64,000 nt of DNA from Bog-113 sp963752695 (GTDB lineage Bacteria; Acidobacteriota; Terriglobia; Bryobacterales; Bryobacteraceae): positions 806,001 through 870,000 of the forward strand of contig CAVVZB010000002.1 of assembly GCA_963752695.1 (NCBI GenBank), in the 5' to 3' direction. Under the pieces are notes generated by a model, which did not search any database, was not told the origin of the DNA, and was given only the letters and a program-made list of their open reading frames with translations. Position 1 is the first letter of the stretch, and each line of letters opens with the position of its first letter. The translations under genes were made by a program, and so were the position numbers. Of this stretch, positions 42,479-50,855 are shown piece by piece.

Positions 42479-43270
42479 TTGCCCTTCCGCCTCGATCTCA
42501 CTCACCCGCCGCCCAGCGCCGTCGACCTTCTAATCGATTGGGGCGCGCTCGATATCGAGCCATTCGCCCCCGGGCTCGCCGCCATCCTTCCGGACACCGT
42601 AACCCCGCAGACCGTCTTCGCCCACTTCGGTTCCGCCGGCGTTTCCCTCTCGCCCGCAGTCTCCCGGGATGACGGCTCGGTGTGGCTGCTTCATCCCCGC
42701 CCGATTCGCGCCGGCGGCCTTCTCATCACCGCTGCCCCATCCCAACCCGGCCAGCATGACCTCCGGCTGCTCGATTCAGACGCCTTCGGAACCGGTCATC
42801 ACCCCACCACCGTCCTTTGTCTCGACGCTCTCGCCTCCATCGTCCCCATCGCACGGCCCGCGTCGATTTTAGATGTGGGAACCGGCTCGGGAATCCTCGC
42901 CCTCGCCGCTCTGAAAATGGGCGTGCCGACCGCCGTTGGCATCGATTCCGATCCCTCCGCGCTCCACGCCGCCGAAGCCAACGCCCATTGCAACGGGCTC
43001 TCCGACCGCGTTCAATTCATCCACTGCGGTCCCGGCGACGTCGATGGCAACTGGCCCCTGATTGTCGCCAACATCCTCGCCGCCCCCTTGATCCAAATGG
43101 CCCCGCTTGTCGCCCAACGCCTCGGCACCCGCGGTCAAATGATTCTTTCGGGCATCCACGCTTCTCTCGTCCCCGAAGTGCGCCACGCCTACCAACATTG
43201 CGGCCTGCGCCTGACTGCTTCGGAAACGCGCGCGGGCTGGACCGCTCTCATCGCGCAAGCCCCCTGGTAA
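42479..43270 (+). CDS. prmA: Ribosomal protein L11 methyltransferase-like SAM-dependent methyltransferase
   Basis: 263 residues from TTG 42479 (product MPFRLDLTHPPPSAVDLLID), which matches the normal beginning of PrmA. An in-frame GTG at 42401 would add 26 residues of unlikely sequence. The N-terminal substrate-recognition domain is about 1-95. The PrmA hallmark LLDSDAFGTGHHPTTVLCLD precedes SAM motif I (ILDVGTGSGILALAALKMG). Motif IV is LIVANILAAPLIQMAPLV (N-I-L). PrmA trimethylates L11. The gene is slightly shorter than in enterobacteria. Confidence 0.85.
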   Translation: MPFRLDLTHPPPSAVDLLIDWGALDIEPFAPGLAAILPDTVTPQTVFAHFGSAGVSLSPAVSRDDGSVWLLHPRPIRAGGLLITAAPSQPGQHDLRLLDSDAFGTGHHPTTVLCLDALASIVPIARPASILDVGTGSGILALAALKMGVPTAVGIDSDPSALHAAEANAHCNGLSDRVQFIHCGPGDVDGNWPLIVANILAAPLIQMAPLVAQRLGTRGQMILSGIHASLVPEVRHAYQHCGLRLTASETRAGWTALIAQAPW

Positions 43271-43600
43271 CCCGGACGAGTTTCTGTGTAATCACCTAAG
43301 TTTGCCCCAGGGCCTGTTCTGCAGTGTCGTCCAGAAGGTTCGGCGCAGGCTTCAGAACCCGCCCTATACAATCGAGCAATATCTGGACATTTTGACCAGA
43401 AACGGCGTGGTGGCGATCGCCGGTGAGCTTCGATCTTTCGCCGGTTTACTTTGAGATCGGTCAGCTTCCAGCGCCGTTGGCGTCAATGGTGCGTTGGACT
43501 GCACGGGCGCTTGCATTTGTCGTTACATTCTCCCAATTCTTCTTTTCTGGCTGCATTAACCACCGTTCAGAGCACCATCAGCTACCCTAAAGAACCCATC

Positions 43601-44287
43601 ATGCCCCGTACGCTCCTGCTCTCCGCATCCACCCTGCTTTTCTGTTGTGTCGCGCTGTTCGCCCAAAACACGACCGCCGATCTACCTCCGATCATCGACG
43701 TCCATGTTCACGCAATCGACTTCGATGGCGCCGGCATGACCCCCATGTGCCCCAACACCGCCAAGTTCATCGCCTCTGATCCCGCCACCAAAGAAGCCTC
43801 TTCCGGCTGGGTCCAGGAGGAGTGCTCGCCCAAGCTCTACCCCGCCGCCAAGGGCGAATACATGAAAGACGTGATCGCGGAAATGCGCCGCCTCAACGTT
43901 ACCGCCGTCGTCTTTGGCGATCCCAAAAGTGTCCAGAAATGGAAAGACGCCGCGCCCGACCGAGTTATCCCCGGTACCGGCTTTGACGGCACCGCCCCCG
44001 GAACCCGCCTTCCGATCGAAGTCATGCGCCAAAGCTTCACTTCCGGTGGCTTCAAAGTCGTGGGCGAGATCGGTTTGCAGTACGAAGGCTTGTCCCCCAG
44101 TGACCCCAGCGTCGACAAGTACTTCGCCCTTGCCGAGGAACTTGACGTCCCCGTCGCCATCCATATGGGTACCGGCGGCTCTGGCCGCGCCAATCTCGGA
44201 ATGGCGAAGTTCCGAGGCTCCAAGGGCGATCCCTTGCTGCTTGAGGAGTTGCTCGCCCGCCACCCCAAACTGCGCGTCCAAGTGTGA
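43601..44287 (+). pseudogene. Secreted amidohydrolase, 5' part (interrupted gene)
   Basis: From ATG 43601 there is a signal peptide (LLLSASTLLFCCVALFAQ) and the N-terminal three-quarters of a metal-dependent TIM-barrel hydrolase. Its metal site is PPIIDVHVHAIDFDGAGM (H-x-H), followed by RRLNVTAVVFGDPKSVQKW, KVVGEIGLQYEGLSPSDPS and VPVAIHMGTGGSGRANL. The reading frame ends right after HPKLRVQV, where relatives go on with the HAG(Y/W) metal loop. The missing middle and the end reappear at 45301-45479. The two parts are separated by foreign DNA. Confidence 0.78.
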
Positions 44288-44383
44288 GGTTTCGGTAAGG
44301 CTGCACAGCAGGCAGATTGTGCAATGGCTGGAACTTTGTACCGTCAGTTTGGGTTTGGGTACGCGGCTGAGAATCCGGAAAAG

Positions 44384-45031
44384 CTAGTTGAACGCGTGAT
44401 GCCGGATGCGGTTCACAAAGAAAATACCCGCGCCTGATGCCGCAAGAAGAAACCCGGGGATAGACGACCATTTTACGAGGGACTCGATATCCTTATCGAG
44501 GTACAACCCCACAAGGTTGTCTTTTGTGTTGGACCAATCGCTCACGACGATGAGATCAGCGGCAGAAACTGTGCCCGTCTCGTCTCCCACTAATTTCAAT
44601 GTCAATTCGCTGCCAGGATCCGCATGGAACCGCAGGCTGCTCGATGGACAACTAGTTGAGTAGCCGTAAGGTCCACCATCGGGCTGAAGTGGTATACCCC
44701 TGCCCGTTGGGTCAATCAGCTCGATCCGCACAGGCATTTCCGGAAGGCAAAGCGCGAAGGTTCCAGCCGCATCTACCGCGCTGATAGCCAACCACGGCTT
44801 GCCCCATTTTTTGCGAATCTTCGTCCATTGCATCGTGTTGGGGATTATGAGCGTCACCGAGAACGGCCCCTGATCAATCCTTGCAAGCTGGATTCGTTTC
44901 AACGGCTGCAGTGCAACACGCGCGTCATCGTCACTAAGGCGACTGCTGGAGCCCGCAACCCACAGGATTCCCGGTACAAGAAGAAGGGTACCAATAGCGC
45001 CGAGCCAAAGCGGTAAACGTTTCGACTTCAT
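44384..45031 (-). CDS. Hypothetical two-helix membrane protein (insert cargo)
   Basis: 215 residues from ATG 45031. The N-terminal helix is LPLWLGAIGTLLLVPGILWV and the C-terminal helix is SSIPGFLLAASGAGIFFVNR. Between them is a beta-rich domain: FSVTLIIPNTMQWTKIRKKW, GTFALCLPEMPVRIELIDPT, SSLRFHADPGSELTLKLVGD. The layout suggests a periplasmic beta-sandwich domain held by two membrane anchors. No family is recognised. It lies wholly within the insertion and was probably carried in. Confidence 0.62.
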   Translation of the reverse strand: MKSKRLPLWLGAIGTLLLVPGILWVAGSSSRLSDDDARVALQPLKRIQLARIDQGPFSVTLIIPNTMQWTKIRKKWGKPWLAISAVDAAGTFALCLPEMPVRIELIDPTGRGIPLQPDGGPYGYSTSCPSSSLRFHADPGSELTLKLVGDETGTVSAADLIVVSDWSNTKDNLVGLYLDKDIESLVKWSSIPGFLLAASGAGIFFVNRIRHHAFN

Positions 45032-45179
45032 TATCTGGCGCTCCTCTCGTCCGGTTGCGTGACTGGCCAAAAACGTTATTTGATTTCGTCCTTTGAGAGC
45101 CCGTTTTACAGGAATTTCAACAGGTATGATCCGCATGGCCTCAAAGGAATGCTTTCGGCCATGCTGCCGAACCATCATA

Positions 45180-45300
45180 TTACGCGGCCACTGCGGTTGC
45201 GTCGTGCCTGTAGTTCCACGGCATCCACTCTGCCAGATGCGGAACTCTGATCCACGGCAGAATCAGGAAGCGCGTATTGTAAGCAATGAAGCGAATGTTG
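45180..45300 (-). pseudogene. Remnant of a DUF4338 (DruA/transposase-like) gene
   Basis: The minus frame reads RRNIRFIAYNTRFLILPWIR followed by VPHLAEWMPWNYRHD and ends at TAA 45180-45182. The run NTRFLILPW-x-x-VPHLA is the conserved core of DUF4338 proteins, found as DruA in Druantia and as stand-alone, often mobile, genes. Only about 40 codons are left; after PHLA the sequence no longer follows the family (expected SHLLGRMARRL). It is the only trace of the element that broke the amidohydrolase gene. Confidence 0.6.
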
Positions 45301-45479
45301 CGCCGGGCTTCGAAGACCGCGTCATGTTCGGAACTGATCAACTGATCTGGCCCCACCTGATGGCCTACTCCATCAGCATCATCCAGAATGCGGATTATCT
45401 AACTCCCGAGCAGAAGCGCGACATCCTTTATAACAACGCCGCGCGTTTCTTGCGGCTCGATAAGAAGGCCGCCAAGTAA
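45301..45479 (+). pseudogene. Secreted amidohydrolase, 3' part
   Basis: In the plus frame GFEDRVMFGTDQLIWPHLMA is followed by YSISIIQNADYLTPEQKRDI and LYNNAARFLRLDK, ending at TAA 45477-45479. This is the C-terminal end of the amidohydrolase whose 5' part stops at 44287. The metal-site Asp is in FGTDQ. No start or ribosome site is present. Confidence 0.75.
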
Positions 45480-45492
45480 CGAGTACTTCCAC

Positions 45493-45894
45493 TTACCCCC
45501 GCTCCACCCGCTCTTTCATCTTCGTGTACGCCGCGGCAATCAGCCGGTAGAGCGCCGATTCATCAACCGGCTTACCCGGCCGCAGCTTCACATGACGCAT
45601 ATACTTCCCGGTGCCTTCCAGTAATCGCGCCGGGTCGGCCAGTTCCGCCCCTTCGAAAAATCCTACGTTCAAGTGCGACGTGAACACATTCACATACCCG
45701 AACGCCGCATCCCCCAGACACGCCACTGGGCACCCGTCATGGAAAACTTCCCGAACTTCGTCTCCGCATTCCCGCATCGCGCCAAACCACTGCCGCGCCA
45801 TCACACCGAGCCCGTCCTGCCGCGCGTCCAACCAGAGGTCGATCGCGGGGTCCCTTCCCATCACGCCGTCTAAGCGAAAGATTTCCGGTCGCAC
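45493..45894 (-). CDS. DUF1801-family protein
   Basis: 133 residues of the YdhG/DUF1801 fold: MAIDL-type helix (PAIDLWLDARQDGLGVMARQ), the strand pair EVREVFHDGCPVACLGDAAF, GYVNVFTSHLNVGFFEGAEL and the helical end ESALYRLIAAAYTKMKERVE. It has the small pore-like fold thought to bind ligands or iron; the function is unknown. It follows a second DUF1801 gene by 13 bp on the same strand. Confidence 0.8.
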   Translation of the reverse strand: MRPEIFRLDGVMGRDPAIDLWLDARQDGLGVMARQWFGAMRECGDEVREVFHDGCPVACLGDAAFGYVNVFTSHLNVGFFEGAELADPARLLEGTGKYMRHVKLRPGKPVDESALYRLIAAAYTKMKERVERG

Positions 45895-45907
45895 GTTTGC
45901 CGCGCCA

Positions 45908-46294
45908 CTACTTGCGTTTCATATTCCGTGCCACTGCCGCGCGAATCAGATCGGCGAACGCCGCCTCATTCAGTGTGTCTGTCTCATGGAAGTCGATGGC
46001 CCGCCGCACGTTCCCTTCGAGGCTGGAATTGAACAGATGCGCCGGGTCCGGCAGCACCGCGCCGTGAGCAAACGTTAGCTTGACGACTTTCTTGTAACTC
46101 TCACCCGTGCATACAATTCCACCACGAGCCCACACCGGCGTCCCCCGCCACTTCCACTGTTCTTCAATCTCCGGCTCAGCCGCGTGGATCGCCTCCCGCA
46201 CCTTTGCCAACATCCGCCCGCGCCAATCCCCCAATGTCTGTATCCGCTCATTGATCAACGCCGACGCCGATTTCTCCGATGTCTCGCTATCCAT
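45908..46294 (-). CDS. DUF1801-family protein
   Basis: 128 residues from ATG 46294, with GGAGG 6 bp upstream. The hallmark PEIEEQWKWRGTPVWARGGI, then KKVVKLTFAHGAVLPDPAHL and the C-terminal helix NEAAFADLIRAAVARNMKRK, fit DUF1801. It is distinct from its neighbour (the two share only the fold) and forms a tandem with it. The biochemical role is unknown. Confidence 0.8.
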   Translation of the reverse strand: MDSETSEKSASALINERIQTLGDWRGRMLAKVREAIHAAEPEIEEQWKWRGTPVWARGGIVCTGESYKKVVKLTFAHGAVLPDPAHLFNSSLEGNVRRAIDFHETDTLNEAAFADLIRAAVARNMKRK

Positions 46295-46363
46295 GCACAC
46301 CTCCATCCTGCGAGAAATTCTGACACACAACCCCGGGCGAAACTGACGCGTGTTCACCCGCTT

Positions 46364-47041
46364 TCAAACGCCCAGCCACTCCAACCCTGCGGGAAGCTCT
46401 CCCCGCGCGTAATCAACCTGGAGGACCCGGCGGTGCGTCGGATTGAGCGCGGCTTCTGACGCGTGCAGAATCGGGGTCATGTAAAGCCAAACATCGCCTG
46501 CTTGAGCGAGGCATGCGACCACTCCACACTCACGAACGACGCGGGGGATCTCGTTTGTGGGAATTCGCCCGCGCTTATGAGACCCCGGCGCAATGAGCAG
46601 AGGCGCATTGATCGCCGTCACTGCGTCGAGGTGGACCCGAACAGTCACCATGTTGGCCAACAACTCGATTGGCGGCTCCACATGAATCATGCTGTTCTTA
46701 ATGCTCCAAGGCCCGAAGCCGGGGACTGCGATCCGCTGCGTTACCGCAATGGTCCGGTCCTGATGCCAACCAAGAGACCAGTTCCGATCGGAATTCTTGT
46801 CAAACAGAATTGCCCGCACCGCAAGGGATTCCGGTCCGAGCGCGGACGCTGCAAGTTTGCCAATTGCACCAGCCGGTCTTAGTAATTGCGATAGCGCGGG
46901 AATGCCTGAAAGGCGGACGCCCGCCTGATCTTGCACCTGAGTACTCAATGCAAGTTCGAGCTCGACTAATTGCTCCTCGCAGAGTACGTTGCGAAGTAGT
47001 TGTGCACCCTCGCTGGCGATCGATAGTTCCGCAAGTTCCAC
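46364..47041 (-). CDS. Phytanoyl-CoA dioxygenase (PhyH)-like Fe(II)/2-oxoglutarate oxygenase
   Basis: 225 residues with the double-stranded beta-helix metal triad. His93 and Asp95 (LGWHQDRTIAVTQ) and His193 (YMTPILHASEAAL) bind Fe(II). An Arg 11-12 residues later (THRRVLQVDYA) contacts 2-oxoglutarate. The substrate is unknown. No signal peptide. Its start is 54 bp from the divergent cupin gene, with which it may share a control region. Confidence 0.83.
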   Translation of the reverse strand: MELAELSIASEGAQLLRNVLCEEQLVELELALSTQVQDQAGVRLSGIPALSQLLRPAGAIGKLAASALGPESLAVRAILFDKNSDRNWSLGWHQDRTIAVTQRIAVPGFGPWSIKNSMIHVEPPIELLANMVTVRVHLDAVTAINAPLLIAPGSHKRGRIPTNEIPRVVRECGVVACLAQAGDVWLYMTPILHASEAALNPTHRRVLQVDYARGELPAGLEWLGV

Positions 47042-47095
47042 CTACTTCACTGTAATCCCAGCCAACCCGCCACATGTCTCTGCTACGCTGCCCAC

Positions 47096-47443
47096 ATGGA
47101 GAAGGTCAACATCCACGACGAACTCGCCCACGTGACCCGTCATTGGTCCCCGCGCACCATCGCCGAACTGAACGGTCAGCATGTCAAAGTGGTCAAGTTC
47201 CAGGGCGAGTTTGTCTGGCACTCCCACGCCGATGAGGACGAGCTCTTCTTCGTCGTTCGCGGCGCTTTCCGCATGGATTTGCCGGACCGCTCCATCAGCC
47301 TCACGGCCGGGGATTTCCTGGTCGTTCCCCGCGCCACCCCCCACCGCCCCGTTGCCGACACTGAGGTCGAAGTCATGCTCTTCGAACCCGCCCAGATCGA
47401 GCGCACCGGCGACGTCGACCCAACCACCGCGCCGCCAGTTTGA
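47096..47443 (+). CDS. Cupin-domain protein
   Basis: 115 residues of a single cupin barrel. Motif 1 supplies His42, His44 and Glu48 (VWHSHADEDELFFVVRGAF) and motif 2 the fourth ligand (AGDFLVVPRATPHRPVADTE). A Mn, Fe or Zn centre is expected. It is similar to small stand-alone cupins of isomerase or quercetinase-like type, but no substrate can be named. Confidence 0.87.
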   Translation: MEKVNIHDELAHVTRHWSPRTIAELNGQHVKVVKFQGEFVWHSHADEDELFFVVRGAFRMDLPDRSISLTAGDFLVVPRATPHRPVADTEVEVMLFEPAQIERTGDVDPTTAPPV

Positions 47444-47512
47444 TTTTCCGCCCCAAACCCGAGCCCAAAGACTCTACCGCGTCTGACCAGCCAGTTTCAA
47501 CACGATACCCGT

Positions 47513-47731
47513 CTACGAGATCCGAACGCCTTGTCCAGGAAGCATGGCATCCAAGGGAGCCAGCGCAGCAGGAATCAGTGGCGTTAGATCGAAACCTGCG
47601 GACTCTGCGGCGAGCAATAATCGACCGTTCTTCAGGCCGGCCAATCGAGCATGACGGGCTGTTTGGCACTCGTGGTCAGATAACGCGTGACTAAGTCGCT
47701 CGTCGATACACTCATCAAGAACAACGCGCAT
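47513..47731 (-). pseudogene. DUF5615 PIN-like toxin gene, 3' end damaged
   Basis: From ATG 47731 the protein begins MRVVLDECIDERLSHALSDH and ARHARLAGLKNGRLLLAAES, the recognisable start of DUF5615 PIN-like proteins (LDEC-x-x-x, GLKNGRLL). After AGFD, where relatives read VLITVDKN, the sequence leaves the family and stops. Loss of the second acidic strand removes the expected active site. It overlaps the upstream DUF433 stop by one base (TAATG), the usual coupling of this toxin-antitoxin type. Confidence 0.65.
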
Positions 47732-47939
47732 TAAGCACGCGAAAACAACGGAGCTTTCGCTTCTTCAAGGGCCTGAACGGCATGTTCACGGGAAATCGTC
47801 GGGAACCCTTCGAGGAAAGTCCTCCAGGCTCTCGCCACCCTCTAGATAGTCGAAGAGCCTCTGGCGCCGGGACGCGCGTTCCCCGAAACACGGGCGTTCC
47901 GTGCATGATGTCCGGATCTCGAAGGATTGGCTGCTCCAT
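47731..47939 (-). pseudogene. DUF433 antitoxin gene with two frameshifts
   Basis: Reading from ATG 47939 gives ILRDPDIMHGTPVFRGTRVP, a textbook DUF433 start. The next part, RLFDYLEGGESLEDF, is one frame off (change near 47853-47870). The end, FLEGFPTISREHAVQALEEA to FSRA, needs a further shift near 47805-47825. All three segments are collinear and end at TAA 47731-47733. DUF433 proteins are the antitoxin partners of DUF5615 PIN-like toxins, which fits the next gene. Confidence 0.7.
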
Positions 47940-48488
47940 AAACGGATCATCCCGCAACCCAACAGAGCCCGTCTGGCGAACTCGACGCGACCAAACACAT
48001 CGCCGAGGTTCCAGAGCTTCCCCGATGCGCCGCCTACACAGCCAGGTACCCAAGCGATAATCACTGTTATTACGACCCAAGCACTCCAAGCCATCGCCCA
48101 CGCCCGCCTCGCCCGCAACGCGGGGCAGTTCGCTGAAGCGCGCGCACACTACACGCAGGCAGCCGCCATCTATCGTCAGCAAGACGATCAGCTCGCCTAC
48201 GCGCACACCCTTCGCCACATCGCCGACATCCTCCAGCAGGAAGCCAACCCGGCTGAAGCCCGGCCTCTTTACGAGCAGGCTCTGGATCTGTACCGCCGCA
48301 ACCTCGCTACTAAGCTCTTGGACTTGGCGAATACCATCCGCCCCTATGCATTACTCCTCGAACAGCAGGGCGATCTGGCCGCCGCGCTGGCCCTCTGGGA
48401 AGAAGCCCGTACTCTCTATGGTGCGCTCCGGCTCGAAGAAGGTGTTCTCGAGTGCAACCAGCACCTCGCAGCCCTCCGCCAGAAGTAA
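47901..48488 (+). CDS. TPR-repeat protein, start uncertain
   Basis: The coherent part begins near 48066 (TTQALQAIAHARLARNAGQF) and has three TPR-like helix pairs: AEARAHYTQAAAIYRQQDDQ, AEARPLYEQALDLYRRNLAT and AALALWEEARTLYGALRLEE, ending at 48488. This matches a family of about 140 residues of soluble TPR proteins. The sequence upstream to 47901 is not TPR-like and overlaps the broken DUF433 gene. No ATG or GTG lies at the expected start; ATT/ACG codons stand there, so the initiation codon may be lost. Location cytosolic. Confidence 0.55.
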   Translation: MHDVRISKDWLLHKRIIPQPNRARLANSTRPNTSPRFQSFPDAPPTQPGTQAIITVITTQALQAIAHARLARNAGQFAEARAHYTQAAAIYRQQDDQLAYAHTLRHIADILQQEANPAEARPLYEQALDLYRRNLATKLLDLANTIRPYALLLEQQGDLAAALALWEEARTLYGALRLEEGVLECNQHLAALRQK

Positions 48489-48573
48489 ATGATCATGACG
48501 GAAGCTCACGGGTTTGACGGCACGATCATTGCTACCTAACTGCCGGCATGTCCAAGCTTGCCTCGATCATTGC

Positions 48574-49366
48574 TCATTCGTCGACAATCGATCCGATGAG
48601 AATGTGCGCGAACGGGATCAGGCCCGCCTTCTGAAGTGTCTCGCGTGATGCGACGTTGGCGGGATTGCAGCGTGCGCACGGGATGCTTCCGAGCGCGTAC
48701 GCACAGCGTTTAAGTTCCTGGACCAGATACGACCCAAAACCCTGGCGACGGAAGGGTTCGACAGTCTCCATGTAGATGTCCGCGTAGGGCACATTGTAAT
48801 GAAAGAGGAGACCGCCGGTGGCTATTGTCGCGCCATCTAGCACCAGCCGGTATTCCGCGCCGCCTTGTCGCTGAGCGATCGCATTCCACGTCTCCTGATC
48901 CGACGTCAACTGCTGAATGCTCGCGCCATTTGCGGGCAGCGAGGTTGTAATTGCATCGCGAAACACAATCTTCTCGCTCCAGATGTTATGCGCGTATGTA
49001 TGCAGCATGACCGCCAGCAAAACGTCGTTCGACTGGATCTCCATGAATCGTGCTTTGCTGCGAACCCAACAGGGCCTCGAACAACTTGAATCCGTGTGCC
49101 CGATGTTCGGGAAGCACAAAGAACTCGAAGATGGAGGGTTTGTCCTTCCATGGGCCTGCAAGAGCGATCGAACCGAAACCGGCGGTGACGCCGTCGACAG
49201 TCAACAGGTAGGTGACTGTCCACCCATCACGACGGTGAATCGAGTCGTGCACGATCTGGCCGTTCATCTCCTGCCGATAGCGAACCCGTAGTGGAAGGAC
49301 GGCGTCTACCGTCGATATTGTGGCCGAGGCAAGCATGTGGCGGTTAAGCACAATAGCAGGGTTCAA
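48574..49366 (-). pseudogene. Two-part GNAT-like acetyltransferase gene with a frameshift
   Basis: The 5' frame from 49366 reads LPLRVRYRQEMNGQIVHDSI, VTAGFGSIALAGPWKDKPSI and FEFFVLPEHRAHGFKLFEAL. Near 49055-49075 the frame changes to SKARFMEIQSNDVLLAVMLH and goes on through YNVPYADIYMETVEPFRRQG and FGSYLVQELKRCAYALGSIP to the stop at 48574. RRQGFGSYL is an acetyl-CoA loop (R-x-x-G-x-G/A), so the product is an N-acetyltransferase of about 260 residues. As sequenced it is split; a one-base error cannot be excluded. Confidence 0.65.
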
Positions 49367-49388
49367 GTGTCATCTCTGAGAAAATGAC

Positions 49389-49970
49389 TCATCGGATCTC
49401 CACCGCGACAGTGTTCGAGTCGATGGTTCCCGTCCAGTAATGGATCAGCGAGAGCCCTTGCATATCTGAATTGCTTGATTTTAACGAAATCGGAACGCCA
49501 GTGTAGATGGCTTTCACGCTGTACCGTCCTGCGGAAGCTCCTTTAAAATCCACAACCGGAAGAGAGTAGGACGCACCCGCCGCAAGCGGAATAATCAGCG
49601 GGTCCATTCTGCCTGCCATGGCGCCACTTCTGTCGCATCCAAAGCTGCTGTTCGACCGGCGCGCTTTTCCATCCGGCCCTACGATCAGCAGCTTGATATT
49701 CGACGGACAGAGCCACTTGTCGTTCGCGACGATCGTCCCGATCACCAAGAATAGCGGCTTCGCACTCTGATTTCGAAACGCTGCGGAGTAATTGGCTCCA
49801 GTAGAACCTTTGACGAGGGCGAGAGTAACTCCGGCACTTTGCCCCCGGTCGCTGACGTCACCCGCGGCGTGTAAGCCCTCTCCGGCCATGCATCCCGCTG
49901 TGAGGATAACTACCAGAAGCCGTACCGTTGAAAGCAACTCAAACTTAGCGCGACATGACAAAACATCCAT
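49389..49970 (-). CDS. Putative lipoprotein of unknown function
   Basis: 193 residues with a hydrophobic leader ending in a lipobox (LLVVILTAGC). The mature domain is beta-rich: AGVTLALVKGSTGANYSAAF, NIKLLIVGPDGKARRSNSS, DPLIIPLAAGASYSLPVVDF and AGRYSVKAIYTGVPISLK. This resembles small immunoglobulin-like folds found in secreted proteins. A later in-frame ATG before the leader is possible. It is expected to be anchored to the outer face of the inner or to the outer membrane. Confidence 0.6.
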   Translation of the reverse strand: MDVLSCRAKFELLSTVRLLVVILTAGCMAGEGLHAAGDVSDRGQSAGVTLALVKGSTGANYSAAFRNQSAKPLFLVIGTIVANDKWLCPSNIKLLIVGPDGKARRSNSSFGCDRSGAMAGRMDPLIIPLAAGASYSLPVVDFKGASAGRYSVKAIYTGVPISLKSSNSDMQGLSLIHYWTGTIDSNTVAVEIR

Positions 49971-50273
49971 ATATTTGATAGGACAATCCTTTGCGAAACT
50001 AAGTTCCCGCTCCGAGAACCAATTAACTTGAAAGCTCGGGCAGGCTGGGCGATGACGTTAAGGCTGGGCACCTACCGCGCCATAATCAAAGCTCCGCCAG
50101 GGAGCGAAGCCGCCGTGGGTCGATCGGACAGGTTGGATCTCGTTGGAGTTGCTGTAGAGCGCGATAAGTGCCCCAACGTTGCTTGCCCGCCGCCCTTTCC
50201 GATCCCATCCCGCCCGCAAGTCCCAATCGCTGTCCACCCCACCCCCCCAAATCCGCTACCCTAAACCAACCCC
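49971..50273. other. Intergenic region without recognised features
   Basis: About 300 bp between divergent genes. It has no credible ORF, hairpin or repeat. The last 60 bp before the SRPBCC gene are C-rich (CCCCACCCCCCCAAATCC), without a clear ribosome site. Confidence 0.4.
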
Positions 50274-50717
50274 ATGAGTAAATCCCACGAAAACACGATC
50301 AACCTGGCAGCCACCCCCGAAGCCGTCTTCCGCGCCATCACCGATCCCGAACAGATCGTCAAGTGGTTCGCCCCCTACGCCACGGTCGACCCCCGCGTTG
50401 GCGGCAAGTTCGCCATCTCCTGGAGCCCCGATAAGCCCGGCAACGGCGTCATCTCCGCCCTCGACGCGCCCCGCCATCTCGCCGTCAACACCGAGCGTTC
50501 CGTCGCATATAACAGCAAAGGGCAGCCCGTCGAAACCGGCACCCCGCGCCAAATCGTAGTCGAGTACTTCGTCGAGCCTTTGGACGAAGGAATCACCCGC
50601 CTGCGTCTGGTCCAGTCCGGTTTTGGGCCCGAGCCGGCCTGGGACGAAGAATACGAGTCCACCCGCACCGGCTGGGCTTACTTCCTCGCCAAACTCAAGA
50701 AACTTTTGGAGCAGTAA
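50274..50717 (+). CDS. SRPBCC (AHSA1/START-like) family protein
   Basis: 147 residues with a helix-grip fold: the opening NTINLAATPEAVFRAITDPE, QIVKWFAPYATVDPRVGGKF, ISWSPDKPGNGVISALDAP and the C-terminal helix GWAYFLAKLKKLLEQ. Members of the AHSA1-like group bind hydrophobic ligands or act in stress responses; many lie next to ArsR repressors, but none is adjacent here. Cytosolic. Confidence 0.82.
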   Translation: MSKSHENTINLAATPEAVFRAITDPEQIVKWFAPYATVDPRVGGKFAISWSPDKPGNGVISALDAPRHLAVNTERSVAYNSKGQPVETGTPRQIVVEYFVEPLDEGITRLRLVQSGFGPEPAWDEEYESTRTGWAYFLAKLKKLLEQ

Positions 50718-50855
50718 TCTCCCCCGGTCGTGGCCTCTGCAGTGCAACATTCACGCGGCCACCAAATTTCTATCTCGCGGTCTCCCAGCAACATAGCGTG
50801 GGCCGCGACCCTCCCTCGCCATCCGCGCGTGCACACTCGAGGCGAGGATAGCTTC

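Larger units (their letters stand above)
44285..45300. mobile_element. About 1-kb insertion (with local deletion) inside the amidohydrolase gene
   Basis: This segment replaces roughly 45-50 codons of the amidohydrolase gene. It holds a minus-strand membrane-protein gene and, at its right end, a minus-strand remnant of a DUF4338 protein. No terminal inverted repeats or target duplication could be picked out by eye. Left and right borders are placed where amidohydrolase similarity stops and resumes. Confidence 0.55.

Noticed and set aside
45180..45300. A complete Druantia-type defence gene
   Set aside because: Only about 40 codons of the DUF4338 core remain and no druB-E genes are nearby; it is a remnant of a DUF4338 gene, not a defence system.
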